Source: Siccirubricoccus phaeus
Lineage (GTDB): Bacteria; Pseudomonadota; Alphaproteobacteria; Acetobacterales; Acetobacteraceae
Reading direction: 5' to 3'
Assembly (NCBI RefSeq): GCF_008360935.1
Contig: NZ_SRXO01000007.1
Span: 124,001-188,000 of the forward strand
Length of the DNA stretch: 64,000 nt
Shown: piece after piece, positions 8,333-18,100 of the stretch
How positions within the stretch are numbered: the first letter of the stretch is position 1
How the letters are laid out: the number at the start of each line of letters is the position of its first letter
Position numbers and translations under genes: made by a program
Notes under the pieces: generated by a model
The model's database searches: none
What the model saw: the letters and a program-made list of their open reading frames with translations, nothing else
What the model was told of the DNA's origin: nothing

Positions 8333-9514
8333 TCATCGCCCGATGCTTTCCGGCGCCGTCGCCGCCAGCGTCCCGAGATTCTGGTCGATGGCGCGGAACA
8401 GCCCCCAGCTCTCGAAATAGCCGAGCGGGAAGCCCGGCGAGCCGGCCTCCAGATCCGCCTGGCGGGCATGGATGTAATCCGCCCATTTCCGCGTCGCCGG
8501 CTTGCGGTGGTGGAAATCATGGCAGGGCGCATCGCCCACCAGGACGAAGAGGCGGACGAAGAGCTGCACCGTCAGCATATCCGCCCACCACGCCGTCCAG
8601 GCCAGCAGCCCGGCCGGCGTATTGGCCGCCACCGCCGGCGGGGCGCTGCCGGGGAAGACGCCGACCGTCGAGTGGCAGACGAAGGTGCGGTCGCGCACCG
8701 CCATCACCTCCGCCTCCGGGAAGCGATGCTCGCAGAGGATGCGGCCGACGGTCGCGATCTGCAGCAGCACGGTGACCGGCAGCACCCAGGCGATGACGAA
8801 TTCCGCCAGCGTGCCGGTGGCCGCGGCGGCGGCGATGGCAGCCCCCCAGGCCAGCCGGCCGGTCCAGTCATGCGCCCGGTCGCCGGTCAGCAGGCTGGCC
8901 TTCACCCGCCGCCGCGCGAATTGCCAGTGGAAGACCGGGGAGGCGCAATTGGTCAGCACCCGGCGCCACAATTCGCGCTTCGGCAGGTTGGGCTCCAGGC
9001 CGCACATGCCGAGGACGAAATCGGCGAACTCATCCTCCTCGGTCAGCAGCTTGCGCGGGCTGTGATGCATCATGTGCTCGCGCTGGTAGTCCTCGAAGCG
9101 CTTGAACAGCAGCAGGGCGGAAATCAGCCGGCCGACCCGCCGGTTCGTCTCCCGCGTCCGGAACACCGTGCCATGCGAGCAGTGGTGGAACACCACCACC
9201 TGGAACAGGCCGAGGCCGCAGCTCGTCGCCAGCAGCCCGAACGGCACCAGCAGCCAGAGCCAGGCCGAGCCGCCGAGCAGCGCGGCATAGGAAAGGGCCG
9301 TGCCGCCCAGCACCCAGAGCAGGGCGCGGGCGACGAAGCCCGTGGCGGAGCGTGATGGCGCCACCTCGCCCGGGGCGGGCTTGGCGGTCAGCCAGGTGAG
9401 GAAGGGCTGTATCCAGCGCGGCAGCGTGGCCGCCATACGGGATCTCGGGTCATCGGGCAGGCGCAGCGAGGCCAGCGGCATCGAGCTCAGCGAAATGTCG
9501 CTCAGCAGGGTCAT
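8333..9514 (-). CDS. Membrane fatty acid desaturase family protein
   Basis: A 393-residue di-iron membrane protein with the three His boxes of fatty acid desaturases/hydroxylases: HHCSHG after the second hydrophobic segment, EHMMHH about 40 residues later, and HDFHHRK in the C-terminal part. About four membrane spans can be seen (for example ALLWVLGGTALSYAALLGG and EFVIAWVLPVTVLLQIATVG). The family introduces double bonds or hydroxyls into acyl chains or carotenoid-like substrates at the cytoplasmic membrane face; the substrate is not evident. The start at 9514 has AAGGAGA upstream; a longer frame exists but has no ribosome binding site. It converges on the sensory operon, with about 280 bases of featureless GC-rich DNA between them. 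Confidence 0.82.
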   Translation of the reverse strand: MTLLSDISLSSMPLASLRLPDDPRSRMAATLPRWIQPFLTWLTAKPAPGEVAPSRSATGFVARALLWVLGGTALSYAALLGGSAWLWLLVPFGLLATSCGLGLFQVVVFHHCSHGTVFRTRETNRRVGRLISALLLFKRFEDYQREHMMHHSPRKLLTEEDEFADFVLGMCGLEPNLPKRELWRRVLTNCASPVFHWQFARRRVKASLLTGDRAHDWTGRLAWGAAIAAAAATGTLAEFVIAWVLPVTVLLQIATVGRILCEHRFPEAEVMAVRDRTFVCHSTVGVFPGSAPPAVAANTPAGLLAWTAWWADMLTVQLFVRLFVLVGDAPCHDFHHRKPATRKWADYIHARQADLEAGSPGFPLGYFESWGLFRAIDQNLGTLAATAPESIGR

Positions 9515-10023
9515 ACATCTTCTCCTTGCTCCCCGGCCGGCGGGGTATGGCCGGCGGTAGGCAAGGAGTAGCAACGAAACCGCCTCGCGTGTGCGTCAGT
9601 GGCTCATCCGCTTGGCGGCTCTCTCAAGACGTTTCACTTTCCCAGTAACGATTGTCCTTGCGAATCGGGCATAACTGGGGATCTTGGCTAGAAGCGACGG
9701 ATTCATCCCAGGAATTGCACGCCATCCCGCCGGCAAGGGAATGGCAATAGTACCTCAGGGTGATTCACTTGATCGAAATTCAACCATTGCTTGTGTATCC
9801 CCCGGCGATCTCGCCCTCGGTGCAATTTCCGCCGGCGCGGAGCGAACTGCTCAGGATTTGACGTCCCGGCTGCGTGAGTGCGCGCCCGGCCCGATTCCGC
9901 CCCTGGGATGCCGCGCGCCCGCCCGCGCGGCAGACCCGGACCAGGCGCCGTCCCGGAGCCGGCTTGCCGGGGGGGCGGCCCCCGCTTTCCGGCGACCGCC
10001 CGCCGGGCGGTCACGCCTATCCC
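9515..10023. other. Long intergenic region upstream of the desaturase gene
   Basis: About 510 bases with no gene I can support. The section from about 9560 to 9860 has noticeably more A and T than the coding DNA (for example around GTTTCACTTTCCCAGTAACG and TTGATCGAAATTCAACC), so it probably holds the desaturase promoter and perhaps other control sites. No convincing hexamer pair was found on either strand. The rest, 9870-10020, is GC-rich. Confidence 0.45.
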
Positions 10024-11433
10024 CTATGGCCAGCGCGGGGGGTGGCTGCCGAGCGGGGCGGGTGGCAGGGCCCAGAAGGGCGGCGTCGCGGCCAGCCTGC
10101 CGCTGTGGCGCAGCGCCTCCACCCGGCCGAACCCGCCCTCGCTGGCTTCGAGGAAGGGGGCCAGCTCCGCCATCTCCGGCGCTTTCACGGCGAAGCCGTC
10201 CGGCAGCCTTCCCAGCCGGCGCAGCCACATGCCGGTGCCGACCAGGGAAACCCGGACCAGCCAGCTCCCGCCCTCCTCAGCCCGGCGCAGCAGCGCCGCC
10301 AGCGTGCCGAAGGCCAGCAGATAGCCGGAGGCATGGTCCAGCGCCTGGCAGGGCAGGGGTTGCGGCGCGGCATCCGCGGGATCCGCGCCGGCCGCCACCG
10401 CTTCCGCATGGTTGAAGCCGGTCGCCGTCTGCACCAGGGAATCGAAGCCGCGTCGCCCACCCCAGGGGCCGACCTCGCCATAGGCGGAGAGGGAGGTGCA
10501 GACGATGCCGGGATTCAGCGCCGCCAGCGCCTCGGGGCCGAAGCCATGGCCGGCGATGGCGCCGGGCCGGTAGCCCTGCAGGAAGACATCGGCCTGGCGG
10601 GCGAGGCCGCGCAGCGTCTCCTGCCCCGCCGGCTCGCGCAGGTCGATGGAGGCGGTGCGCTTGCCGCGGCCGGTATCCAGCACCAGCTCGTCGAAGCTCG
10701 GCAGATGGGCGGCGCTGATATGCAGCACGTCGGCGCCATGCGCCGCGAGCGTCCGGCCGCAGACCGGGCCGGCGATGACGCGGGTGAGGTCCAGCACCCG
10801 CAGCCCGGCCAAGGGCCGCTCCGCCAGGGGCGGCAGCGGGCGCGGCGGGGCGTCGCCGATCCTCTCGATGCGCAGCGGCGGCAGGGTGGCGACCGCCTGG
10901 CCCTGGGGGTGGGCGTCCCATTCCGCGAAGCTGCGCATGGCGGTGACGCAGAGCCCGGCATCCGCCGCCGCCTGCTCGAAATCATAGGCCTGCCAGCCTT
11001 GCAGGGCGGCGGTCACCGCCTCCTTGGTCGCGGCGCCGTCCAGCAGCTTCACGACGCCGGCGCGGTGATGCGGGAAGTTCGTATGCAGGCGCACGAAACG
11101 CCCGTCGCCGCAGCGGTAGGTGCCGGCGATGGAGTCCCAGCCCGCCCCGGCCGGGGCGCCATTGTGGCGCATATAGCGCTCGCTGAGGAATTCCAGCGCT
11201 GCCTCCCGCATCTCCACCCGGGCAGCCTGGGGGGCGCCGCCGCGCGCCCCGTGCAGCGAGGCCACGGCGGCGGTGACGGCGCCGATGCTGGCCTGGGCCG
11301 CGGCGCCGACGCGGAAGGAGGAGGGGAGGGCGGGCTCCTTGCCCGGCAGATCCAGCGGGCCGAGGCGGTCGGGCGGCAGCCCGGCCAATTCCCAGAGCGC
11401 GGCGAGGATGGCGTGCGGGGTGGGGTCGGGCAT
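10024..11433 (-). CDS. CaiB/BaiF family III CoA-transferase with reordered halves
   Basis: A 469-residue protein of the family III CoA-transferases, which move CoA between carboxylic acids through an aspartyl-CoA intermediate. The canonical N-terminal Rossmann part (PLAGLRVLDLTRVIAGPVCGR) begins only at residue 207. It continues through DTGRGKRTASIDLREP, GYRPG and the likely catalytic aspartate D366 in ALDHASGYLLAFG. Residues 40-180 instead resemble the family's C-terminal half (an AAAQASIGAVTAAVASLHG helix, RCGDGRFVRLHTNFPHH, EWDAHPQGQ). The order thus looks permuted or partly duplicated compared with ordinary members of about 400 residues. It is a single gene flanked by repeat-rich DNA; the substrate is unknown. 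Confidence 0.8.
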   Translation of the reverse strand: MPDPTPHAILAALWELAGLPPDRLGPLDLPGKEPALPSSFRVGAAAQASIGAVTAAVASLHGARGGAPQAARVEMREAALEFLSERYMRHNGAPAGAGWDSIAGTYRCGDGRFVRLHTNFPHHRAGVVKLLDGAATKEAVTAALQGWQAYDFEQAAADAGLCVTAMRSFAEWDAHPQGQAVATLPPLRIERIGDAPPRPLPPLAERPLAGLRVLDLTRVIAGPVCGRTLAAHGADVLHISAAHLPSFDELVLDTGRGKRTASIDLREPAGQETLRGLARQADVFLQGYRPGAIAGHGFGPEALAALNPGIVCTSLSAYGEVGPWGGRRGFDSLVQTATGFNHAEAVAAGADPADAAPQPLPCQALDHASGYLLAFGTLAALLRRAEEGGSWLVRVSLVGTGMWLRRLGRLPDGFAVKAPEMAELAPFLEASEGGFGRVEALRHSGRLAATPPFWALPPAPLGSHPPRWP

Positions 11434-11551
11434 GGCTGGTCCCTCCGGAACACGCAGCCTGCCGGCGACGGTGCGGCTTGCCTAGTGTCCTGCCCGCTGA
11501 AACAAAAGCCGGTGGCCCGAGAACGAAGTCCCATTGGCGCAGCGCCGCGCA

Positions 11552-11704
11552 GCAGGGGGCGCTGCCCCCTGCACCCCCGCCGGGGGGTGGACCACCCCCC
11601 GGACCCCGGTGTGAGTCGGCAGGTTCAATCGTCGGGTCTGAAATTCAGACCGGGGTCCGGGGCCAGGTCCTGGCCCCGGCGGGGTGCAGGGGCAGAGCCC
11701 CTGC
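11552..11704. repeat. Dispersed double-hairpin repeat, complete head-to-head copy
   Basis: The left arm is GCAGGGGGCGCTGCCCCCTGC-type hairpin (21 bp) followed by an 11-bp-stem palindrome around base 11592. The centre is the core GAGTCGGCAGGTTCAA..GTCGGGTC. The right arm is GGGGCCAGGTCCTGGCCCC then GCAGGGGCAGAGCCCCTGC. The two arms are inverted relative to each other, so the whole unit could form a large cruciform. It lies between the CoA-transferase start and the LLM oxidoreductase stop, both on the minus strand. Confidence 0.8.
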
Positions 11705-11748
11705 TGTGGGGTTTGGGTGAACTGCCGCCAACGGGCGAGCCCCCAGCC

Positions 11749-12810
11749 TCACTCCGCCGCCGCCCGCCTCGGCTGGAATTCCGGCGCCACCCGCGTCATG
11801 AACAGGCGGATCGACTCCCGCGCCACCGCATCCGGCATCGGCCCCAGCCGGAAGGCGCAGATCACGCCGCCGACGCCGGTGCGGTCGATCTCCGCCATCC
11901 GCGCCGCGACGGTGGCCGGGGAGCCGTAGATCAGCGCGTGCTCCACCTGCACCCGCGCCGGCGGCACCACCTCCTGCACCATGCGGATGCCCTGCTCGGC
12001 ATAGACCTTCTCGCGCATTACGCGGCGATGCGCCTGCATGGCCTCGAAGGCCGGGATGGCGACGCGCTCCGCCTCGGCATCCGTCTCCGCCACCACCACG
12101 TTCCGCCACACCCAGCTTTCCGCCATGCAGCGCGCGATCACCGCCTCGTCATGGCCGGAGGCGGCGAGTTCCTCGCGGTAGCGGGCGAGGCGCGTGCGGG
12201 TCGCTTCCAGCGACTGCACGTTCATCATGAAGGGCAGGCCGCGCCGCGCCAAGTGCAGCGCGCCCTCCTCGGAGGAGGAGGCGCGCAGCACCGCCGGATG
12301 CGGCTTGCTGTAGCAGAGCGGCCGCAGCCGCGGCATGTGCAGATCCCAGAACTTGCCCTTGTGGGTCAGGCCGGTTTCGCTGGTCCAGGCGCGGAGCATG
12401 ATCTCCTCCGCCTCCTCGTAGCGCGCCTGGGCGTCCTGCCAGTCGATGCCGAAGCCCTGGTATTCGTACACATTGTAGGCCGTGCCGCGCCCCAGCCCGA
12501 CGATCAGCCGGCCTTTGCCGAGATTGTCCAGCAGCGCCATCTGCTCGGCGAGCCGCACCGGGTGGTGCAGCGAGACCTGCGCCACGGCGAAACCCAGCTT
12601 GATGCGCCTGGTCGCGGCCAGCACCGCGGCGGCGAAGGTGGTGGGGTCCACATAGGCGCAATTGCCGTCGAAATGGTGCTCAGCCAGCCACAGCACCTCC
12701 ACCCCCAGCTCGTCGCAGAGCTTCGCCTCCTCCAGGCTTTCGGCGATGATCCGGGCATCGTCCTCGGGCGTCGTCGCCTCGGGGAAGAGGAAATTGCTGA
12801 ACCGCAGCAT
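11749..12810 (-). CDS. LLM-class flavin-dependent oxidoreductase (luciferase-like)
   Basis: A 353-residue bacterial-luciferase-like monooxygenase of the F420/FMN-binding TIM-barrel superfamily. Recognisable parts are WLAEHHFDGNCAYVDPTTFAAAVLAATRRIKLGFAV (residues about 41-75), HPVRLAEQMALLDNLGKGRLIVGLGRG (83-108) and the later TYGSP-like ALIYGSPATVAARMAEI. Such enzymes use reduced flavin and O2 to hydroxylate or desulfonate small organic molecules; the substrate is not predictable here. It reads alone on the minus strand, ending close to the repeat at 11552-11704. The ATG at 12810 begins exactly at the family N-terminus. Confidence 0.85.
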   Translation of the reverse strand: MLRFSNFLFPEATTPEDDARIIAESLEEAKLCDELGVEVLWLAEHHFDGNCAYVDPTTFAAAVLAATRRIKLGFAVAQVSLHHPVRLAEQMALLDNLGKGRLIVGLGRGTAYNVYEYQGFGIDWQDAQARYEEAEEIMLRAWTSETGLTHKGKFWDLHMPRLRPLCYSKPHPAVLRASSSEEGALHLARRGLPFMMNVQSLEATRTRLARYREELAASGHDEAVIARCMAESWVWRNVVVAETDAEAERVAIPAFEAMQAHRRVMREKVYAEQGIRMVQEVVPPARVQVEHALIYGSPATVAARMAEIDRTGVGGVICAFRLGPMPDAVARESIRLFMTRVAPEFQPRRAAAE

Positions 12811-12985
12811 CGCGCATCTCCGCAGGGGCGTGGCGCGGAGGGTAATGGCTTGGCGCGGTGCGGCAAGCGGTTAGGGTAGGGTTTATGCGCCCGGCAGGGG
12901 TTGCCGGCGCGGAGAAATCCCACCAAAGGTAACGGGCCTGTTGCCAAGCTGGCGCCGCCGCCCTGCCCACGCCATACCTTGGCGC

Positions 12986-13267
12986 ATGAAGATCAACATC
13001 GAGATCGACTGCTCGCCGGAGGAAGCCCGCACCTTCCTCGGCCTGCCGGATCTGCGGCCGATGCAGGAGGCAGTGATGGCGAAGCTGCAGGCGCAGATGC
13101 TGGATGCCGTCTCGGCGGCGGCGCCGGAGGCGTTGCTGCGCGCCTGGATGCCGCTGGTGCCGCAGACGCCGGAGCAGATGCGCGACGCCATGGCGGGGAT
13201 GTTCCGCTTCTTCGGCGGCGCTGGCCCCGGCCCCAAGCCTGGCGCGCCGCGCGACGAGCCGGGCTGA
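12986..13267 (+). CDS. Small conserved protein, DUF6489-like
   Basis: A 93-residue acidic/helical protein starting MKINIEIDCSPEEARTFLGL. It resembles the small alphaproteobacterial family annotated DUF6489, which has the same pattern of a short strand, the PEEAR motif, LPDLRPMQEAVM and a C-terminal FFGGAG tail. There is no signal peptide or membrane segment, and the function is unknown. It is followed after ten bases by the tonB-like gene on the same strand, so the two are probably co-transcribed. Confidence 0.75.
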   Translation: MKINIEIDCSPEEARTFLGLPDLRPMQEAVMAKLQAQMLDAVSAAAPEALLRAWMPLVPQTPEQMRDAMAGMFRFFGGAGPGPKPGAPRDEPG

Positions 13268-13276
13268 CCGGGCGGC

Positions 13277-14860
13277 GTGGCGGAGAAGCGGGCGGAGCGA
13301 CGCGAGCGGGCGCCGGAGCGCCCGCTGACGGGGTCCCCGGCCGGGGCGCCGCCGGAGGGTTGGCGCCTGGGCGGCGTGCGCCGGGATGCGCCAGGGGTGC
13401 AAGGAATGGTTCCGGAGGCTGCGCAGCCCGGTGCGGCGCCGCCGGACCCGGCCCCGCTGGACGGGCAGGGACCGGAAGGCGTGCGGCTGGGCGGGATGCG
13501 CCAGGATGCGCCGGGGCCGGGTGGAGCGACGCCGGATGGTGTGCAGCCCGGCGGGTCGCGTCCGGACGCGACCGGCCTGGCCGGGCCAGGCGGAAAAGGC
13601 GCGCGGCGGGGCGGGGCGCGCCGGGACCCGCCGCCGCTGGGCGGGGCTGCGGCGGGCGCGCCGCCCGCTGGGGTGCCCCCGGTCCCGGCCCCGCTGGAGG
13701 GGCCGAACCCGGAAAGCACCTACCGCGCCGGCGCGCCCCTCGACGCACCAGGGCGGACTGAGGCGAAGCAGGAAAGCCCGCAGTCGAACCCGGTACGCCC
13801 AGCCGGCCCGCGCCTGGGCGGCGGGGCCCCCTTCGGCCGGCCACCCTCCGGCGGGCGGCGGGACCGGCGGCGGGCGGCGCGGCGGCTGCGCTGGGCGCTG
13901 CTGGCCTCGGCGCTGCTGCATCTGGGGCTGGCCCTGCTGGCGGTGATCGCCCCCTGGTGGAAGGAGAAGCCGCCGGAGCCGCTGCCACCCCCGGCCTATG
14001 CCATGTATTTCGAATCCGGCGAGCAGGGCCGGCCGGCCGAGCCGGAAGGGGGCGAGGCGCCCTCCGCCCCGCCGCCCCCGCCCAGCGTGACCGCGCCCGA
14101 GACCCCGCCCGAGCCGGAGCTGGCGCCGCCGCCGCCCCCGCTGCCGCCGGCGCCGCCCCGGCGGGCGGAGGCGCCGCCCGCCCCGCCCCCGCCCCTGCCG
14201 CCCCCACCCGAGCCGCCCCCGCCGGAAACCCGGCCGGAGCCGCCGCCGCAACTGGCCGCCCCGCCACCGCCGCCGGCCCCGCCGCAGGAGGATGCGGTGG
14301 CCGCCCTGCCGCCGCCGCCTCCGCCGCCCCCCGCGCCGTCGCCGCAAAGGCCGGCCGCGCCGCCGCAGCCGGCGCCCCAGGCCACGCCGCAGCAGCGCCT
14401 GCCGCCACTGCGCTACATGCCGGAAGCCCTGGCCCTGCTGCGGCCGCCGCGCCCGGCGCCGCAGACCCAGCCGCAAAGCCGCCGGCGGCTGGACCTGGAT
14501 CTGGGCAGCCTGCCCTCCCAGGGGCGCTTCTCCCTCTCGCCGGAGACGGAGGTGCGCGGCGCCCAGGTGGGGCCGGATTGGCGCAACGCCTTCCGCCGCT
14601 GGCTGGACCAGAATCTGCGCTACCCGGAAAGCGCCGCGGTGGTGGGGCAGCAGGGGGTGAACCGGGTGGAGTTGAAGGTGGCGCCGGATGGCCGGGTGCT
14701 GGGGGCAACGCTGGTCCGCCCCTCCGGCTCGGTCTGGCTGGATGCCGGGACGCTGGGCACCTTCCGCGGGGCCAGGCTGCCGGCCTTCCCGCCCGGGGCC
14801 GGGGCGGACCCCAACGGCGTCACGGTGAACCTGACGGTGCGATACATCCTGACGGATTGA
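13277..14860 (+). CDS. TonB-type energy transducer with long repeat-bearing N-terminus
   Basis: A 527-residue protein (from a GTG start; see below). Residues 205-227 form one membrane anchor containing SALLH, matching the SxxxH motif of TonB needed for ExbB/ExbD coupling. Residues 230-420 are an extreme Pro-rich periplasmic spacer. The last 90 residues are a TonB C-terminal domain (WRNAFRRWLDQNLRYPESA, GVNRVELKVAPDGRV, NLTVRYIL). The oddity is a cytoplasmic N-terminus of about 200 residues, rich in G, P, R and D, with three imperfect 40-residue repeats starting near residues 31, 71 and 111 (LGGVRRDAPG, LGGMRQDAPG, RGGARRDPPP). The GTG at 13277 lacks a clear ribosome binding site; the true start could be downstream, for example ATG 13406 or 13496-13498. 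Confidence 0.8.
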   Translation: MAEKRAERRERAPERPLTGSPAGAPPEGWRLGGVRRDAPGVQGMVPEAAQPGAAPPDPAPLDGQGPEGVRLGGMRQDAPGPGGATPDGVQPGGSRPDATGLAGPGGKGARRGGARRDPPPLGGAAAGAPPAGVPPVPAPLEGPNPESTYRAGAPLDAPGRTEAKQESPQSNPVRPAGPRLGGGAPFGRPPSGGRRDRRRAARRLRWALLASALLHLGLALLAVIAPWWKEKPPEPLPPPAYAMYFESGEQGRPAEPEGGEAPSAPPPPPSVTAPETPPEPELAPPPPPLPPAPPRRAEAPPAPPPPLPPPPEPPPPETRPEPPPQLAAPPPPPAPPQEDAVAALPPPPPPPPAPSPQRPAAPPQPAPQATPQQRLPPLRYMPEALALLRPPRPAPQTQPQSRRRLDLDLGSLPSQGRFSLSPETEVRGAQVGPDWRNAFRRWLDQNLRYPESAAVVGQQGVNRVELKVAPDGRVLGATLVRPSGSVWLDAGTLGTFRGARLPAFPPGAGADPNGVTVNLTVRYILTD

Positions 14861-14939
14861 GGGGTGCGGAGCGTTGCCCGTTGGCGGCGGTGCCGCCAGC
14901 CCCGGCAGGGGCTCCGTCTCCAGGCGCGCAGGAGACAAG

Positions 14940-15110
14940 GAGAAGATTGGGGGCTATGCCTCCGACCCCGGCGGGAGTTTATGCTTCGCAGGTTGAAACT
15001 GCCGACTTACGGCGGGGTCCGGGGGGAAGCGTTGCCGGCAGTGCCGGCAACCCCAGCCGGCGGGGTCCGGGGGGCAGCGCCCCTGGCGGGGGCTCTGGGG
15101 GCGGAGCCCG
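14940..15110. repeat. Degenerate copy of the dispersed double-hairpin repeat
   Basis: Between the convergent tonB and tamB genes. It contains the recognisable core pieces CGCAGGTTGAAACTGCCGAC and CGGGGTCCGGGGGG (twice), plus hairpins such as TTGCCGGCAGTGCCGGCAA near 15035. It is less well conserved than the copies near 11.6, 27.0 and 29.9 kb. Confidence 0.55.
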
Positions 15111-15123
15111 CCTTCATTCCCCC

Positions 15124-18100
15124 TCAGTATTCCAGCTCATAGGTCAGCCCCACCCGGTCTCCCGCCGGTCCCGTGGCGGTCTGGCCCTCCAGCTTCAGCC
15201 GCGGCGTGATCTCCACCTGTACCCCGACGCCGGTCTGCCCGCCCTGCGTCCCCTGCCGCACCCCGAGGAACACCCCCGGCGCCACATAGCGCCCGGCCTC
15301 CACCTGCGGCGCCGTGCCGCCCTCGCCGCCGGAGACGCCCAGCCGGTCCAGCCCCAGCGCCCCCCGCACCTTGTCCAGCGGGCTCGTGCCGCCCCCAACG
15401 CCGGTGAGCTGCGCCACCGCCTGGGCGATCTGAGCCAGCTCGAAGGGCGAGAGGTTGCTGGTCGGCCGGTCGAACAGCAGCCGCGCCAGCGCCTCATCCC
15501 GCGGCAGCTCCGGGGAGGAGGTGAAGTCGATCTCCGGCGCCGCCGGCGTGCCCTTCACCGTGACGGTGATGGTGGTGTCGCGCGCCTGCGCCTCCGCCGC
15601 CAGATCGAGCTGCGGATTGAGGTTGCCCGAGGCGAAGGCGATGTTCCCCCGCTTGAAGGTCATCTGCCGGGCGAGGATGTCCAGCGTGCCGCGGCGGAGG
15701 TTGAGCCCGCCGGAGGGCACCGGCGCCGCCACCGTGCCGCCCACCTTCACCTCGCCCCCCAGCTCCACATCGATGCCGCGGCCGCGGACGAAGATGCCCT
15801 GCGGCGCCTTCACCGTGACATCCAGCGCCAAGGGCGGCGCAGGCGGCGCCGGCGGCGCGGCGGGCGGGGCCGCGGCGGCTCTGGCCGGGGGGCGCGGCGG
15901 CTGCGGCACGCCGGGCGGGGTGCGGCCCACCTGGCGGACATTGTCCAGCACCGGCAGGCTGGCGGGCAGGCTGGTCGGCACGCGCAATTCCGCCCCCCGC
16001 ACCCGCACCTCGCCCTGCACCCGGCCGCCGCCCAGCACCGGGCCCAGCACCTTGAGATCGGCATCAAAGCTGCCGGTGCCGAGGTCGGAGGTGACCGGCT
16101 GCGCGTCCCGCGCGGTGATGGTGAGATCGGTCGGGAAGCCCTCGGCGCCGACATCGACATTGCCCGCCAGGGTGATCCGCCCCTGGCCGGCGGTGCGGGC
16201 GGTGAGGTTCTCCACCACCAGCCGCGTGCCCTCCCCGGTGATGGTCCCGGCGATGTCGCGCAGCCGCACCCCGGTCACGGGGTTGCGGTAATCCCCGCCG
16301 GAGAGGGTGGCGCGGCCGCCGAGGCGGGGGGTGCCGAGGCTGCCCTCTGCCCGCAGCGCCAGATCCAGCCTGCCACTCACCCTGTCCGCCCCGGCGGCGA
16401 GGAAGGGCTGGGCGAGGGGGGCCAGGTCCAGTCGCCCGTTCAGCGCCGCCTCGAGCGGCGAGGCGGGGGCGAAGCCGCGCGGCAGCCTGGCGGTCGCGGT
16501 CAGGCTGCCGGCCCGGCCGGCGGCAAGCTCCGCCCGGCCCTCCGCCGCCTCGCCCTTCAGCGTGCCCTCCACCCGCAGCTCCGCGGTGGGCAGGCCGCGG
16601 GCCCAGGCAGCGCCGGCGCCGAGGCCGGTGCCGGTGAGGGTCACCCGGGCCTCCGGCGCCGCCACCGGGCCGGTGACGCGGAGGTCGCCGGAGATGGTGC
16701 CGCGCGGCTCCACCCCCGGCGCATAGGGCGCGGCGAGGCTGAGGGGCAGGCCGGCGAGGTTGGCGGTGATATCCGCCCGCTCCGGCCCCCAGCGCCCCTC
16801 GGCGCGCAGCCTTCCGCCGCTGCCCAGCATCAGGGCGAGGGGGGAGATGGCGGCGCTGCCATCCGCGCCCAGCCGGACCTGGCTGGGGGCGGCGAGGCGC
16901 AGCGTCTCGCCCGGGCCGCGCGCCTCCAGCGCGGCGAGGTCGAGGCGCCAGCCGCCATTCTCCTGCGCGAGGCCGCCCTTGCCATTCAGCCCCAGCCCCG
17001 GCCCGTTGCCGTCGATGCTCCACTGCATGGCGGCGGGGGTGCCGGCCAGGGTGGCGCGCAGCACGCCGGCATTCTCGCCCCAGGCGAGGCGGGGGGCGTC
17101 CAGCCTTGCGTCGAAGCCCTGCTGGCCGTCGCGCGGGGCGAGCCTGGTCTCCAGCGTCAGGCGGCCGCCCAGGGCGGGCTGGCCGGCGAGGCGGCCGAGC
17201 GGGGCGAGGTCGGCGGCGTCCAGCTTCGCCTCGCCGGTGAAGAGGGGGCCGGCGGGGTCCAGAACGCCCTGCGCCGCCAGGGTGGCGGGGCCGAGCCGGG
17301 CACTGGCCTGCTCCACCCGCACCAGTGTGCCGTCCGGCTGGCCGCGGAAGGTCACCGCCAGGGGCAGCCCGTCCAGCCTGCCGTTGAGGTCGGCGGTGCC
17401 TTGCGGGGCGGAGGCGGGGGTGGCGATGCGGGCGGCCAGCTCCAGCGCCTCCAGCACATGGCCGGCCATGGCGATGCGGCCGGATTGCGCAGAAACCACC
17501 AGATCCGGATCGGCCAGCTTGCCGCTGGCCTCCACCCGCGCCGTCAGCGCGCCCTCGGAGCCGGCGCCGAGCACGGCGAGGCGGGGCAGCTCGGCGGTCG
17601 CCGTCAGGGCGATGGGCTCGGCCAGGCTGCCATTGGCGGCGAGGCGGCCCTCGGCGCCTTCCACGGCGAGGTCGAGGCGCGGCCCCGGCATGCTGGCCTT
17701 CAGGGTGAGGCGGGGGGTGGGGCCCAGCACCGCATCCGCCGGCGCCTGGCCGGTGGCGAGGCCGGACGGCGTCGCGGTGAGGTCGAGGCTGGGGGCGCCG
17801 ATGGTGCCGGCGATGGCGGCCTCCGCCCGCAGCCCCTGCCAGGCGGGGCCGGGCGGCAGCAGGCCAGCGAAGCGCTGCGATTCGGCGACATCGAGGGTGG
17901 CGCGCAAATCCAGCGCCTCATTCGCCAGGTTGGCGGTGCCGGTCAGGCTGAGCTGGCCGGCGGGGGCGCGCAATTCCAGGGCGCGCAGCGCCAGGCGCTG
18001 ATCGGCGGCGAGGTCGGCATCCAGGCGGAAGGCGAGGGGGGTGGCGAGCGGCGCCGCCTCGGGCGGCAGCATGGCGGGGGCGCTGGCTTCGCCGGAAAGG

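Noticed and set aside
9684-10415. 243-codon plus-strand frame upstream of and over the CoA-transferase end
   Set aside because: No family resemblance; the second half is antisense to the CoA-transferase and the first half lies in an AT-richer control region.
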